Shown: positions 1 through 12,296, numbered from the stretch's first letter. The stretch: 64,000 nt of DNA from an uncultured Methylophilaceae bacterium (GCA_905182075.1 CAJIZS010000001.1:930001-994000), one strand, 5' to 3'. The notes: generated by a model not told the origin, from the letters alone. A program made the numbers and translations.

Positions 1-1474
<1,474 letters not shown>

Positions 1475-1546
1475 ATGTGAGTTTTTCGAAGTAGTGATAA
1501 TTTATTAAGGGTGTAATTGTAGCAAATTTTTACAACAAAAACATTG

Positions 1547-2600
1547 TTAGATTTTCTCTTCCTGCTCTTTTATTGCCCATTCAATGTGTTCTTTAACCAT
1601 TAAGGATGAATTTTTTAATCTAGATCTTAATACGTTTAATATTATTTTTGATTTAGGTGCGTTACCTAGACCAATTGCAACATTCCTTAACCATCGCTCA
1701 TAACCAATTCTTAAGATAGCACTTCCTTCAAACATTTCTTGAAATTCATTTTCTTTAATCTTAAATGAATCTAAAAGAGATATTTTATTAAGATTTTTTC
1801 TTATTATAAAATCATGTTCTGAACTAGTTTTAGCAAATTTATTCCAAGGACAGACCAATCTGACAATCATCACAACCATATATTCTGTTACCAATTGGCC
1901 TTCTAAACTCTAGAGGTATCGACCCTTTATGTTCAATCGTTAAGTACGATATGCATTTCCTAGCATCAACTTTATAAGGACCAATTATTGCTTTGGTTGG
2001 ACAAACATCAATACAGGCGCTACAACTTCCGCAGTGATTAATTTCTTTTTTGTCGATCGGTAGAGGTAAGTTTATGAAAATTTCGCCAAGGAAAAACCAT
2101 GACCCGTGGTTTTTATTAATTAGTAATGTATGTTTACCACGCCATCCCAATCCTGATTTTTCAGCAAGCTCCACCTCTAATACCGGAGCACTGTCAGAAA
2201 ATACCCTACAATTAATATTTAATTCAGTAAACTCGCTCCGCATCTTATTCATTAACTTTTTAAGCTTACCTCTAACAACCTTATGATAATCTCTTCCCAA
2301 AGCATATCTTGAAATATATGCTTTATTTTTATCCTGAAGTATTTTTTCGGCATTATCACCGCTGGGGAGGTAATCCAGTTTTACAGAAATTATCCTAATT
2401 GTGCTTGGAACCAATGAATCTGGCTTAAATTTAAATTCTTTATGCTTATCAAGATAATCCATTTCACCATGAAACCCGGCTGCAAGCCATTCAAAATAAG
2501 ACTTTTTTGCATGATTTAAGTTAATATCACATATTCCTACTTGATTGAATCCGAGTTCAATTCCCCAGGATTTAATTTTTTTAGCAATTATGTGGCACAC
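1547..2600 (-). CDS. queG: Epoxyqueuosine reductase QueG, one frameshift
   Basis: Reduces epoxyqueuosine to queuosine at the tRNA wobble position; the family uses cobalamin and two 4Fe-4S clusters. The first frame (1839-2600, GTG start) contains the CGSCSACIDVCP cluster motif and ends after GCDDCQ. The second frame (1547 to about 1850) resumes with VCPWNKF and a C-terminal HEAT-like helical tail ending in a Glu/Lys-rich stretch. Family proteins read GCDDCQ-VCPWN without interruption, so the break near 1850 looks like a one-base insertion. In many proteobacteria queG lies beside tsaE and the amidase gene; here tsaE is divergent from it. QueF of the same pathway is at 54.8 kb. Confidence 0.93.
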
Positions 2601-2685
2601 ATTTCATTGTTATGAAAAAATAATAAACTAAAACTATGATAAATACTAAATAATTTTTTTAGCGCAAGAAGAGGACACTTTATTA

Positions 2686-3099
2686 TTGGGCCGAAAACTT
2701 GCGAAAAACCTTCCTCAGGGACTTTTAATCTTTCTTAGGGGGGATCTTGGCGCCGGTAAAACAACTCTAGTTAGAGGCTTATTGGGTACGCTAGGGCACA
2801 CTGGAAGTGTTAAGAGCCCTAGCTATAATTTAATTGAACAGTATCAAATTAATAATGTTAATTTAAATCATATTGATCTTTACCGTTTTAATAGCCCTGA
2901 AGAGTGGGTTTCTGCAGGATTTAACGAATTTATTAATGATTTAGATGTAACTATGATTGAGTGGGCAGAGAAAGCAAAAGGCGTCCTATGTGAGCCAGAC
3001 GTAATGGTAGAAATATTGTACGAAAAGAGCGGGGGTCGTGAGGCTAGTATTTATTCATTTAGTAAGAAAGGAACCAAGTATTGTTCAGGCTTAACTTAA
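2686..3099 (+). CDS. tsaE: tRNA threonylcarbamoyladenosine biosynthesis ATPase TsaE
   Basis: P-loop ATPase that drives turnover of the TsaB-TsaD complex making t6A37 in tRNA. Walker A, GDLGAGKTT, is at residues 19-27 of the frame opened by TTG at 2686; SPSYNLIEQY and HIDLYRF, both typical of TsaE, follow. The frame stays open upstream to about 2655 (residues AQEEDTLLL just before the TTG). No ATG is in frame, so the true start is probably near 2640-2660 and may be hidden by a small indel. Length of about 137-150 aa suits the family. The 3' end overlaps the amidase start by about 19 bases, the usual tsaE-amiB arrangement. Confidence 0.92.
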   Translation: MGRKLAKNLPQGLLIFLRGDLGAGKTTLVRGLLGTLGHTGSVKSPSYNLIEQYQINNVNLNHIDLYRFNSPEEWVSAGFNEFINDLDVTMIEWAEKAKGVLCEPDVMVEILYEKSGGREASIYSFSKKGTKYCSGLT

Positions 3100-4328
3100 T
3101 TAAGTTTTTAGTATTTGTATGCACAGTTATATTTGCGTGCAATTTGTTTGCAATCAATTCAATAGAGGCGACTAGGGTATGGCCATCACCTGACTACACA
3201 AGAATAACAATTGAATCAACTTCAAGGATTAATAATGACCAGATGCTGCTTCAGAATCCGGAGCGCATAGTTATTGATTTAAAAGGTATACAACTTAATA
3301 GTGCCCTAAAGCTTTTGACCAAACAGGTTAAAGCTAGTGACCCAAATATTAAAACTATAAGAATTGGACAGTTTAATCAAAGAGTTACGAGAGTTGTTAT
3401 TGATTTAAAAAACTCCGCTCGCGTTAAGATTTTTTCGTTATCGCCAATAGCACCGTACCAACATAGATTGGTTATAGACGTATATCCTAATGAAAAAGAC
3501 AATATTGCGATTCTATTAAAGCAGATTGAAGAAAAGAAAAAACCAGGTTCTGAGACTAAAAAGATAATACAAAATAAGCCAAAAAAAGAACTTTTGGTCG
3601 ATAAAAAACAAAAAATAACTATTGCAATAGATGCTGGTCATGGAGGTGAAGATCCAGGAGCTATTGGAAAAAGGGGAACCAAAGAAAAGGATATAAATTT
3701 ACGCATTTCAAAAAAATTAAAAAAACTAATTGATAAACACAAAGATATGAAAGCTATTTTAATTCGAGATAAAGATTATTATCTGCCACTTAAGGGAAGG
3801 GTATCTAAAGCCCGAAAATACAAGGCTGATATCTTTGTTTCTATTCATGCGGATGCGTTTAACAAGAGAAGCGTTAGCGGCTCCTCAGTCTTTGCTTTAT
3901 CTGAAAGAGGCGCCTCAAGTGCGTTTGCTAAATTTTTAGCTAATAAAGGAGATGAAAAGATTTAATAGGCGGGGTAAGTATTGATGATAAAGATCCCTTA
4001 CTTGCGAAAACATTATTAGACCTATCTCAATCAGCCACAATTAACGACAGCCTCAAGCTTGGAAATTTTGTATTGCGGTAGTTTTGTCAATTCACTGAAA
4101 AGAAGAAATAGAGATGTAAAACAAGCAGGTTTTGCTGTTTTAAGATACACCTATATGCCTAGTGTTTTGGTAGAGACTGGATTTTTAACTAATAGAAATG
4201 AAGGATTATATCTAAATTCAAATAAGGGTCAGGATAGGCTAGCTAATGCAATCTTTAAAGGTATAAAAGCTTATATAAAGTCAGGTGTAAAGTTTACAAA
4301 TAATGATAGAAATAATTTAAATAAGTGA
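3081..4328 (+). CDS. amiB: N-acetylmuramoyl-L-alanine amidase (AmiB/AmiC type), two frameshifts
   Basis: Periplasmic zinc amidase that cleaves septal peptidoglycan for daughter-cell separation. Order: signal peptide (residues 1-24, FVCTVIFACNLFA), N-terminal AMIN domain (about 30-135, with VWPSPDYTRITIES), a Lys-rich linker, then the Amidase_3 domain opening with IAIDAGHGGEDPGAIG and containing VSIHADAF. The first frame ends at 3965. A second frame covers 3966 to about 4078 (LIGGVSIDDKDPLLAKTLLD) and a third finishes at 4328 with YTYMPSVLVETGFLTN, the C-terminal zinc-site region. Together they restore a normal-length enzyme. The stop overlaps the miaA start by four bases. Confidence 0.93.
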
Positions 4329-5254
4329 AAAAAATTTTTATCATTGGCCCAACTGCATCAGGAAAAACTGAATTAGCGAAATATACTTATGATAACTTTA
4401 ATGTAGATTTGATTAGTGTCGACTCAGCTCAAGTTTATCAAGATATGGATATTGGTACAGCAAAAATTTCTAAAGTGGAACAAAAAAGTTACCCTCATCA
4501 CCTAATTGATATTAGAAATCCTTCTGAAAAATATTCTGTTAACAACTTTAAGGTCGATGTTGATTTGATAACAACTAAAATTCAATCCACTTCTAGATCC
4601 CCCCTTTTAGTTGGAGGAACTATGATGTATTTTAATGCTCTAGAGTTTCCTTTAGACAGTCTTCCAGGAACAACCAAAATAGTTAGAGAGAGAGTTAATA
4701 AAGAGTTAGAAGAATTCGGTATTGATTTCTTATTTAAAAAGCTTAAAGAGATTGATCCTGTAATCAGTCTTAAAATCAACCACAAAGATACTCAAAGGGT
4801 AACTCGAGCTTTAGAGGTTTATTATATTTCTGGAAGACCTTTGTCTTCATTCCATAGTGGGAAAAGTAGTTCAAATTTTTCAAAAAATATTTTAAAACTG
4901 GCACTTTATCCATCAGACAGGGAAAAGCTTCATCGCTTAATAGAAGACAGAACTAAGTTAATCATGAAGAATGGCTTAATTGATGAGGTTGAGGCTATTC
5001 TTAAAAAGTATCCTTTGTTGGACGATTCGTACCCATCAATGAGGGCGGTTGGTTATAAACAAGTTTATCTATATTTAAAAAATAAAATTAATAGAGATGA
5101 CTTAACTAATAAGATTATTTTTGCAACTCGACAGCTTGCGAAAAGACAGATGACATGGATGCGTAAGATGGACGGTTTGTACTTGCTAGATCCATTTGAT
5201 AAAAATTTAAATTTAATTGTTAGTGATAAGGTGGGTTTATTTTTAAAAAATTAG
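4325..5254 (+). CDS. miaA: tRNA dimethylallyltransferase MiaA
   Basis: Transfers a dimethylallyl group to A37 of tRNAs that read codons starting with U. Intact 309-aa frame with a GTG start that overlaps the amidase stop (GTGA), indicating translational coupling. P-loop GPTASGKT is at residues 8-15, followed by DSAQVYQDMDIGTAK, the isopentenyl/substrate-binding segment, and RQLAKRQMTWMRK near the C-terminus. Length matches the family. The tsaE-amidase-miaA order forms a short plus-strand operon, and the next gene follows with no gap. Confidence 0.97.
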   Translation: MKKIFIIGPTASGKTELAKYTYDNFNVDLISVDSAQVYQDMDIGTAKISKVEQKSYPHHLIDIRNPSEKYSVNNFKVDVDLITTKIQSTSRSPLLVGGTMMYFNALEFPLDSLPGTTKIVRERVNKELEEFGIDFLFKKLKEIDPVISLKINHKDTQRVTRALEVYYISGRPLSSFHSGKSSSNFSKNILKLALYPSDREKLHRLIEDRTKLIMKNGLIDEVEAILKKYPLLDDSYPSMRAVGYKQVYLYLKNKINRDDLTNKIIFATRQLAKRQMTWMRKMDGLYLLDPFDKNLNLIVSDKVGLFLKN

Positions 5255-5304
5255 CCTCATCTAAAGGGATATTTTATTTATTATTTGGGACTATTTCTTG
5301 GGGT

Positions 5305-6099
5305 TTGGTTTGGTTTCCATACAGAATCCTTAATGATGCTGGTATATCTGGGGTTCAGTCAAGCTTACTTAGTTTTTCTTTTGCCTTAATTCCAGCGTTG
5401 TTTTTTTATAGGCTAGATGATTTCTCTAGCTTAAAAAATAAATTTTTTTGGATTTATGCTTTTGTAGGAGGAGTCACTAACCTTTCATATGTTCTTGCTG
5501 TTATAGAGGGCGAGCTTGTTAGGGTTATGCTTTTGTTTTTCCTGTCACCAGTTTGGACAATTCCCTTTTCATACTTACTCTTAAAAGAAAAGATTTACGC
5601 AAAAAATTTACTTGCTGCTTTATTGAGTCTAGTTGGAGCTTTTATTGTTCTATGGGATTCTGATTTATTTTTATCAAACTTGAACCAAAGTGATTTTTAC
5701 GCATTGTTAGCAGGCTTAGGTTTTGCGTTAACAAACGTCCTTGCAAGATACTTCAAAAACCTTTCTGTTAAAGAAAAGTCTTATTCTATTTGGGTAGGTG
5801 TTGTTTTTACCGCTCTATTTATTAGTATATATTTTAATATGAATTTTAATTTTCAATTAATTGAGATAAATAGCCTACTGATTTTGTTGTTGTTAGGTCT
5901 TACTCTTTTAGTCACAACGATGATAGTTCAACTTGGGTTAACCTTGATTGAATCAGTTAGGGCTAGCCCCATTTTTCTTTTTGAAATTGTTGTTGCTGGA
6001 GTATCCGCTTATTACCTAGCAAATGAAACCCTGGGATTTCAAGACTTTGCCGGTGGAGTCTTTATAGTTGCAGGCGTTCTAATTTCAACCAGAAAGTAG
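5305..6099 (+). CDS. EamA/DMT-family transporter (RarD-like)
   Basis: Inner-membrane drug/metabolite transporter with about ten hydrophobic segments and a duplicated EamA half (LLAGLGFALTNVLARYF begins the second half). Substrate unknown. The first candidate start is TTG at 5305, but the frame is open back to about 5233, and the residues encoded there (KGILFYLLFGTISWGLVW) are the expected first transmembrane helix. The real protein therefore probably starts near the miaA stop, perhaps at a non-ATG codon or behind a small error. The 3' end overlaps by about 15 bases the 3' end of the convergent gene. Confidence 0.85.
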   Translation: MVWFPYRILNDAGISGVQSSLLSFSFALIPALFFYRLDDFSSLKNKFFWIYAFVGGVTNLSYVLAVIEGELVRVMLLFFLSPVWTIPFSYLLLKEKIYAKNLLAALLSLVGAFIVLWDSDLFLSNLNQSDFYALLAGLGFALTNVLARYFKNLSVKEKSYSIWVGVVFTALFISIYFNMNFNFQLIEINSLLILLLLGLTLLVTTMIVQLGLTLIESVRASPIFLFEIVVAGVSAYYLANETLGFQDFAGGVFIVAGVLISTRK

Positions 6100-7940
6100 A
6101 CTTATATATATATTTTCTAGATTCTTGCAGAATTCTTTGGACTTAAAAATTGTAGAGTTTTTTTTCCCGTGAACAATTTTCTCTTTTATTTTTGTGAGCT
6201 TCTTTGGGTTACTGAATAGATCAATGGCTGTATCAAAGTATTTTTCTTGACTGTACGTAATCATTTCAGGACAACCAATTTCAGTTAACAGACTACCACC
6301 AACCCGACTAGCAAAAGTGTCACCTGCCATTGTTAAAATTGGGCATTCTCCCCAAAGCGCATCACTTGCTGCTGTGTGCGAATTGTAAGGGAAGGTATCA
6401 AGAAACAAATCAATAATTGTGTGCCTCATAATATGCTTATTGAATGAAACTTTTGGAGCAAATACGATCCGATCACCACTTACCCCTTTATTTAATGCGT
6501 ATTGATATAAGTTTTCTTTACACAGGTTATTAGAATCCAATAACCATAATTTTGAATTTGGTGATTGTTTTAGAACATTCATCCAAATATTAAACTGGTT
6601 ACGAGTAATTTTTATTGGCTGGCAAAATGATGCATATATAAAATTATCATTTTGGAAACCATAAAACTCTTTAGCTTTTACCTTTATTTTGGGCCTATTA
6701 TCAATATTTGGTTGATAGCAGTTTGGTAAATAGATAATTTTCTCTGCATAATTTTTATTATGGCTCTCAGGGATAACATATTTGTCAGCTAAAATAAAAT
6801 CAAAAAGTGGCTTCCCGTGATGAAAGCCCATAGATCCGGCAAAGCCAAGCCAATTAACATGGACTTTTGCTGGCCTGTATGCAGCACACATCGACCTAGT
6901 ATCTTTTGTGAACTCCAGATAAATCCACCAAAATATCAACACCTTGTCTTAAGCTAGCTTTGCAGATTGCTCATCATTAAAATTTGAAATATCAATAAGT
7001 GATTCATTAATGTTCACAAAGTTTCTGTATTAGATAACTGTGGCGGGGACTAAAAAAAGCAATCCATTAATAGTAAATTTATTTTTATTGTGATTATTTA
7101 GTACATCAAAGATAAGATAATAAAGTGGGTGATTTCTAAAGTCTGCTGATAAATATCCAATTGTAATATTTTTTTTAATAACTCTCTGATCTGATTGTAG
7201 AGGGCTTATTTTTTTTTGTTCTGACCAGTTTGTTGATACATATAAATGATTCTCTGAATTTAATCCAGGCATTGAGAGGACTGTAAAGGGAGAAATCTTT
7301 CCTGGCTTTTTATTTAAAATATGACTTTTTATCTCACTAAAATAATTATCAATCCCACTCCAATCACATGTGCTTTGCATTAAGTGGGTTAACTCAATTT
7401 TTGCATGTATTAGATCAGGTTCTATTTTTAATGCCTTAATGTAGTTATGCTTTGCATTTGTGAGCTCATTAAGTCGTCGATAAGTATTTGCTAAATTAGT
7501 GTAAGTATTTCCATCTTCATTAAGTAATATCGATTTTTGATATAATTTTAATGCTTTTTTTAATTTATTTTGATAAAAATAACTTGCCGGATCGGAAAAA
7601 ATAAAATCTGCATTATCGGGCTCAAATGAAACAGCTTCCTCGAAAGCTGCCTCTGCTAGATCATACTTCTACCTAATAATTTTAAATGAACTAATACTGT
7701 ATGAGAAGGGTCCATTGCTACAACTTTAATATTCTTATCATTATCCTTTAACCATTGGAAGGTTTTACCTAATGCACAACTTTCAATATTTGCTAATGTC
7801 GCCAAGAGATTTCCAATATCTATTTGTAGAGAATTATCCCTTGGGTTTTCTTCTAAAGCTTTTTTATAAAACTCAATTGCACCTCTTAGGTCACTTTGAC
7901 CCTCTTTTATCTTTGCTTCTTTTATGTATTCATTTTTCAT
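6085..7940 (-). CDS. TPR / O-GlcNAc-transferase-like (SPINDLY) protein, several frameshifts
   Basis: Predicted GT41-family protein: N-terminal tetratricopeptide repeats (first copy GAIEFYKKALEENPRDNSL; another ALKLYQKSILLNEDGNTYTN encoded near 7500-7560) followed by a C-terminal glycosyltransferase domain. The latter shows DIGYLS-like ITIGYLSADFRNHPLYY, then VDILVDLSG (about 6920-6945), VHVNWLGFAGSMG, KITRNQFNIWMNVLKQSP and a DLFLDTFPYNSHTAASDAL segment typical of the family. At least three frame changes (about 7660, 7040, 6945) split it. ATG at 7940 is the likely start. In bacteria such proteins glycosylate surface or flagellar proteins or act in polysaccharide synthesis; the acceptor here is unknown. 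Confidence 0.85.
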
Positions 7941-7941
7941 T

Positions 7942-9117
7942 TTAAAATTTAGTTGCCAATTTTTTTCTAAGGCCAATGCTTTTTAAAAATCTTCGTTCCG
8001 GATTTAAGTAATTTAAAGTCATCCTTCCATTATTGGTTAAATTATCATTCATTAGTTCAGAAAGGCAAGAGGAAGCGTATGGTGCGAAGCTAAAACCTCT
8101 CGAATTGTAACAAGTATTAACATATAAGCCATCAACCCAACTTAAATCATCAATATTAACGCTTTCATCAAGCGGAAGTCTATTTTGATCTAATAACTTA
8201 CCAACATATGGATTTCTGTCATAGCTACATGCTCTAAATCCAACCCACCCGTCATTAGGACTTATATGATTTTTTTCTGAAGTAGATTTTAATGAAGAAA
8301 ATGTTTTTATATTTTTTTTAAAGTCTATGCTTGAAATAGATTTATTAGTATTATTCAAAGAGTACGTTGATCCGATTATTGATTTACTTCCCACATTTGG
8401 TATGTGGTACCCATTTAATGCTAGCAGCGTATTACTTTTATTATTATGCTTAACCCAATTTACCTGTCCTCTAGATGCGTCAACTGAAAGGTGCTTTGAA
8501 GCTTCAAATTTTTTTATATTAATTGCAGAGCTAAGCACTATATTTTTTGCGTGAAATTTTTGATTATTAGTTAAAACTTCCCAGCCATTAAGTAATTTAT
8601 TAATTTTCAGCACCTTCGTACCAAAAATTTTTTTTATATTTTTCCTTCTTGTTAGCTTTTCACATACTGCTAAGGGAGAGACCCACCCGCCTAACTCATA
8701 ATAGAAACCTACTTTTTTCTTAATACCGTAAAGATTCTCAATTTTTTTAGTATTATATAGCCTATATAACTCATTGGTTTCTGGGCTACGTTTATGTATC
8801 AAGGTGTTTCTTTTTTTACCTTCCTCTGTGTCATATAGATCAATAGCTCCACACATCTGGCATTCTTCTGACTCAAGATCTAAACTATTTAAAAGATTCC
8901 ACGTGTGCTTGATAGATAGAGACATTAATCTATTATAACTAAGGTTATTTATCATAAAGCTTGGGTAGACGGCAACAGCAGGGTTGCCATAAATATTTAA
9001 ATTACCCGGCTTTTCTTTATCAATTAGACATATGTCCCATTGTTTTTTGCCTAGGAAGTATGCCAAACTAGATCCTGCAATACCTGCACCAATAATAATT
9101 ACAGAATTTTCTTTCAT
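7942..9117 (-). CDS. Stand-alone MnmC-type FAD-dependent oxidoreductase
   Basis: Intact 391-aa DAO-family flavoprotein. The FAD-binding motif IIGAGIAGSSLAYFLG is at residues 8-23. Features shared with the C-terminal MnmC(o) domain are GGWVSPLAVCEKL, DGWVGFRACSYDRNPYVG, YNSRGFSFAPYASSCL and the terminal LNYLNPERRFLKSIGLR. In E. coli MnmC this domain oxidises cmnm5s2U34 to nm5s2U34 in tRNA, and the fused N-terminal methyltransferase finishes the job. No methyltransferase domain is attached here. The gene is three bases downstream of cfa, so it may instead have been recruited to the lipid operon. Family likely, exact substrate inferred. Confidence 0.78.
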   Translation of the reverse strand: MKENSVIIIGAGIAGSSLAYFLGKKQWDICLIDKEKPGNLNIYGNPAVAVYPSFMINNLSYNRLMSLSIKHTWNLLNSLDLESEECQMCGAIDLYDTEEGKKRNTLIHKRSPETNELYRLYNTKKIENLYGIKKKVGFYYELGGWVSPLAVCEKLTRRKNIKKIFGTKVLKINKLLNGWEVLTNNQKFHAKNIVLSSAINIKKFEASKHLSVDASRGQVNWVKHNNKSNTLLALNGYHIPNVGSKSIIGSTYSLNNTNKSISSIDFKKNIKTFSSLKSTSEKNHISPNDGWVGFRACSYDRNPYVGKLLDQNRLPLDESVNIDDLSWVDGLYVNTCYNSRGFSFAPYASSCLSELMNDNLTNNGRMTLNYLNPERRFLKSIGLRKKLATKF

Positions 9118-9120
9118 TCT

Positions 9121-10329
9121 TTAAATTACATTTCTGTATTCTGGTTTAGTGATATGTATATGAACATCACTGATTGATTTTTCTAGGAAACCACCTTCGC
9201 AGTAAGAAAAATAAAATAACCATTTTCTGATAAATACTTCATCAAAACCAAGCTCTAAAATCTCATCACTATGTGTTATAAATCTTTTTCGCCAAACTGA
9301 GAGAGTCCTTGCATAATGAATGCCGATATCAAGTATATCGTTAATCACCATGTCACCCGAAGTAGTCATTGAATCTTGAATAGCATTGATAGATGGTATG
9401 CAGCTTCCAGGGAAGATGTATTTTTGGATAAAATCAACAGTTCCTAGAGCTTGCTTGTATCTTTGATCTCTGATTGTGATTGCCTGAATCAAGCCATCAC
9501 CGTCATCTTTTAGCAACTTTGAGATTTTAGCAAAGTAAGTATCATAAAATTGATGACCAACTGCTTCAATCATCTCAATTGAAACTAATTTATCATATTT
9601 AACAGTTAATTCTCTGTAATCCTTAAATACAACTTTTATATGATTTTGTAGATTCTGCTCCTTTATTTTTTTACGAACAAATGTGTACTGCTCCCTAGAA
9701 ATTGTTGTGGTAGTGATGTGACATCCATAATTTTTAGCCGCAAAAATAGCAAATCCACCCCATCCTGATCCGATTTCAATTATACGGTGCGACTTATTAA
9801 GCTGCAATTTCTTACAGATTACATTAAGTTTATGTTCAGCTGCTACCTCAAGGGAATCTGTTTTTTTGGAGTAAATTGCAGAAGAATACATCATGGATTG
9901 ATCTAAAAATAATGAGAAGAAATTGTTACTTAGATCATAATGCTGCGCTATATTTTGTTTACTTCCATATAAAGTATTCTTATTTAAGCTGTGAAGCACT
10001 CTTAAAAAAGGTGCTATTAATAATTTAAAGGGGCCCTCTATTTTATCCATAGTTGATTGATTTCGAGCCATAAATTGAATAACTTTCGTCAAGTTTCTTG
10101 AGGACCATGACTTATGAATAAATGCTTCACTTGCCCCGATAGAACCACCAAGTAGAACCTCAGAATAAAAGCTTGGATTATTGACCGTGATTTCAGCAGT
10201 AAGGCTAGAGTCAAATCCAAACCGATATTTTTGTTTTCCCTCAGTGATTATAAGTGTACCTTTAGAGACCCCGCTAAGATTCCTATGAACTATTTCTTTT
10301 GATATTTTGTTAAAAAGATTTCTTATCAT
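9121..10329 (-). CDS. cfa: Cyclopropane-fatty-acyl-phospholipid synthase family protein
   Basis: SAM-dependent enzyme that methylenates the double bond of unsaturated acyl chains in membrane phospholipids. Intact, 402 aa: N-terminal lipid-binding region, then AQHYDLSNNFFSLFLD, YSSAIY, the SAM loop IIEIGSGWGGFAIFAA, TTISREQY and VSIEMIEAVGHQFYDTYF, all typical of Cfa. It overlaps the DUF1365 gene by four bases (coupled). The same DUF1365/flavoprotein/Cfa trio occurs in many proteobacteria. In some alphaproteobacteria Cfa-like UfaM and the flavoprotein UfaD make methylated and furan fatty acids, so the product could be cyclopropane, methyl-branched or furan chains. Confidence 0.93.
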   Translation of the reverse strand: MIRNLFNKISKEIVHRNLSGVSKGTLIITEGKQKYRFGFDSSLTAEITVNNPSFYSEVLLGGSIGASEAFIHKSWSSRNLTKVIQFMARNQSTMDKIEGPFKLLIAPFLRVLHSLNKNTLYGSKQNIAQHYDLSNNFFSLFLDQSMMYSSAIYSKKTDSLEVAAEHKLNVICKKLQLNKSHRIIEIGSGWGGFAIFAAKNYGCHITTTTISREQYTFVRKKIKEQNLQNHIKVVFKDYRELTVKYDKLVSIEMIEAVGHQFYDTYFAKISKLLKDDGDGLIQAITIRDQRYKQALGTVDFIQKYIFPGSCIPSINAIQDSMTTSGDMVINDILDIGIHYARTLSVWRKRFITHSDEILELGFDEVFIRKWLFYFSYCEGGFLEKSISDVHIHITKPEYRNVI

Positions 10330-11057
10330 GGGTGAGGGTAACTTTTTACTCTTTTAATAAATAATAGAAATGCGTTAAGGTAAATCAATATGATAGCTTT
10401 TATTGACATAGGAAATGATAAAAATAATATTTTATTTAGCCCGAAACTACTCCATGCTCTTTTTGTCAATCTAAGGGTTGCATTGAAGATTAATTTATTT
10501 TTAAGGTAGTTATCCATTGACACATAAAGAAAGTCTTTAGGAGAAGTAAATACCCAATTATAATCTATATCCATAGGCATAAAAGGGGACACATGAAAGT
10601 TCTTCTCGAACTTAAATGTTTTTGTCATTGATTCATTATTTCTACAGTCATGGACATATGCATATTTTTCTTTCCATGGCGTATTTGTTATATGGGTAAC
10701 AATAGCTTGAATTTTTTTTGACTCATCAAAGCAGTAATAAAAGCTAACTGGATTGAATGAATAACCAAAAAAACGGATTGTAGTTAATAAAAATATTTTA
10801 CCCTTATGATTGAGGTTAATTTTTTTTATTAGCAATGCTTGTATTGATTTCTTTATAGTTTTATTTTTGTCCCCATAAAAATCAGAGCGATAGAAGGAGG
10901 CAAAATTTGGTTTATTGTAACTCCAAAAAACTTTACCTGAAAACGCCTCATTTATTTTATCAAGGTCAAGGTAGAGCATATTAGTCTTGTAAGAAAAGCT
11001 ATGTTTTTTTGGAGAGGATCTGGTGTGAGTAATTATTCCTTGGTAAATTGAATGCAT
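10326..11057 (-). CDS. DUF1365 family protein
   Basis: Intact 243-aa member of DUF1365, a family of unknown biochemistry nearly always found between a Cfa-like methyltransferase and a flavin amine-oxidase-like protein. Recognisable by HSIYQGIITHTR at the N-terminus, FFGYSFNPVSFYYCFD (about residues 94-109), VTHITNTPWKEKYAYV and FHVSPFMPMDIDYNW. A hydrophobic stretch near the C-terminus (MSIKAIILIYLNAFLLF) suggests membrane association. Four-base overlap with cfa and one base from the flavoprotein gene place it in one operon. Role in acyl-chain modification is inferred from context only. Confidence 0.9.
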   Translation of the reverse strand: MHSIYQGIITHTRSSPKKHSFSYKTNMLYLDLDKINEAFSGKVFWSYNKPNFASFYRSDFYGDKNKTIKKSIQALLIKKINLNHKGKIFLLTTIRFFGYSFNPVSFYYCFDESKKIQAIVTHITNTPWKEKYAYVHDCRNNESMTKTFKFEKNFHVSPFMPMDIDYNWVFTSPKDFLYVSMDNYLKNKLIFNATLRLTKRAWSSFGLNKILFLSFPMSIKAIILIYLNAFLLFIKRVKSYPHP

Positions 11058-11058
11058 A

Positions 11059-12294
11059 CTAATTTATCAATTGATTAAATTGCTTTACTGAGTCATATGC
11101 GCTTTTAACACCATCTTCATGAAATCCGTTTCCCCAGTACGCACCTGCAAAAAATGTCCGGTTAATTCCTGAAATTATTGGATGTTTTTTTTGAGCATTA
11201 ATGCTATCGATACTAAATGTGGGGTGCGCATAATTTAATTTTTTTATAATTTTTTTGGGGTCAATGCACCCCTTAGGATTTAGTGTTACAAGAACAGGGG
11301 TCTCAATTTTTATATTTTGTAGTATATTCATATTGTATGTCAGGGTTATTGGCTCGCTCTCTTTACTATCTATATTATAGTTCCAAGCAGCCCACGATAA
11401 CTTATATTTTGGCATTATGGATGAATCAGTATGCAAGTAAACTTCATTGTTGGTATATGGAATTGCTCCCAATATCTCTTTCTCGTTATTACTTGCATCT
11501 TTTAGTATAGCTAATGCTTCGTTGCTATGACATGCCATAAAAATATAATCAAAATTTTCACTCCCATACTTGCTGTGAACGATAACTTTATTCGACTTTC
11601 TTTCTATAAATTTTATATTAGAATTTAGTCTGATGTTATCAATAAATGGGTAGCATAATTTTTGTACATAAGATTTTGAGCCATTACTGATGGTTAACCA
11701 TTGCGGCCTATTATTTATATTTAGCATGCCGTGATTATGTAAAAATGTCACAAAAAATTTTGCTGGAAATTTAATCATAGTTTCAAGGTTAGAAGACCAG
11801 ATTGCTGAACCCATAGGAAGGATATAATTTTTCAAAAAATAATCTGAGTATGTATTTTTAGCGAGGTAATCACCCAAGCTTAATTCTTTGCTCGTATTTA
11901 ACAATCCTAATGATTCCTTATTAAATCGCAGTATCTCGAAAATCATTTTAATAAATTTTGGGTTAAATATATTTCTCCTTTGTGAGAACAGGGTGTTTAA
12001 AGTGGTTCCGTTGTATTCAAGACCAGTTTTTTTTGAAAAAACACTAAAACTCATATTGCTATTTTCATATTTCACTCCGAGACTATCAAGCAATGAAGTA
12101 AACAAGGGGTATGTTTCTTTGTTAAATACGATGAACCCAGTATCAACGTTTATTTCCATTAATTTCGATATTATGAGTGTGAGAGTGTCCGCCAATACGG
12201 TTATTCTTTTCAAATAAAGTAATATTATGTTTCTTGTGGAGGAGGTGGGCAATAGTATTTCCTGAGATTCCAGACCCTACAATGGCTATTTTCA
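11059..12294 (-). CDS. Flavin amine-oxidase-like protein (COG2907/UfaD type), one frameshift
   Basis: FAD/NAD-binding protein of the COG2907 group. The N-terminus, from ATG at 12294, encodes IAIVGSGISGNTIAHLL and FEKNNRIGGHSHTH, the Rossmann FAD motif. The frame then changes near 12150-12170 and continues VDTGFIVFNKETYPLF to NRTFFAGAYWGNGFHEDGVKSA, the second FAD contact near the C-terminus. Homologues adjacent to DUF1365 and Cfa include UfaD of Rhodobacter, which desaturates a methylated acyl chain on the way to furan fatty acids. The gene is two bases from the desaturase gene. Family clear; reaction inferred. Confidence 0.88.
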
Positions 12295-12296
12295 TC

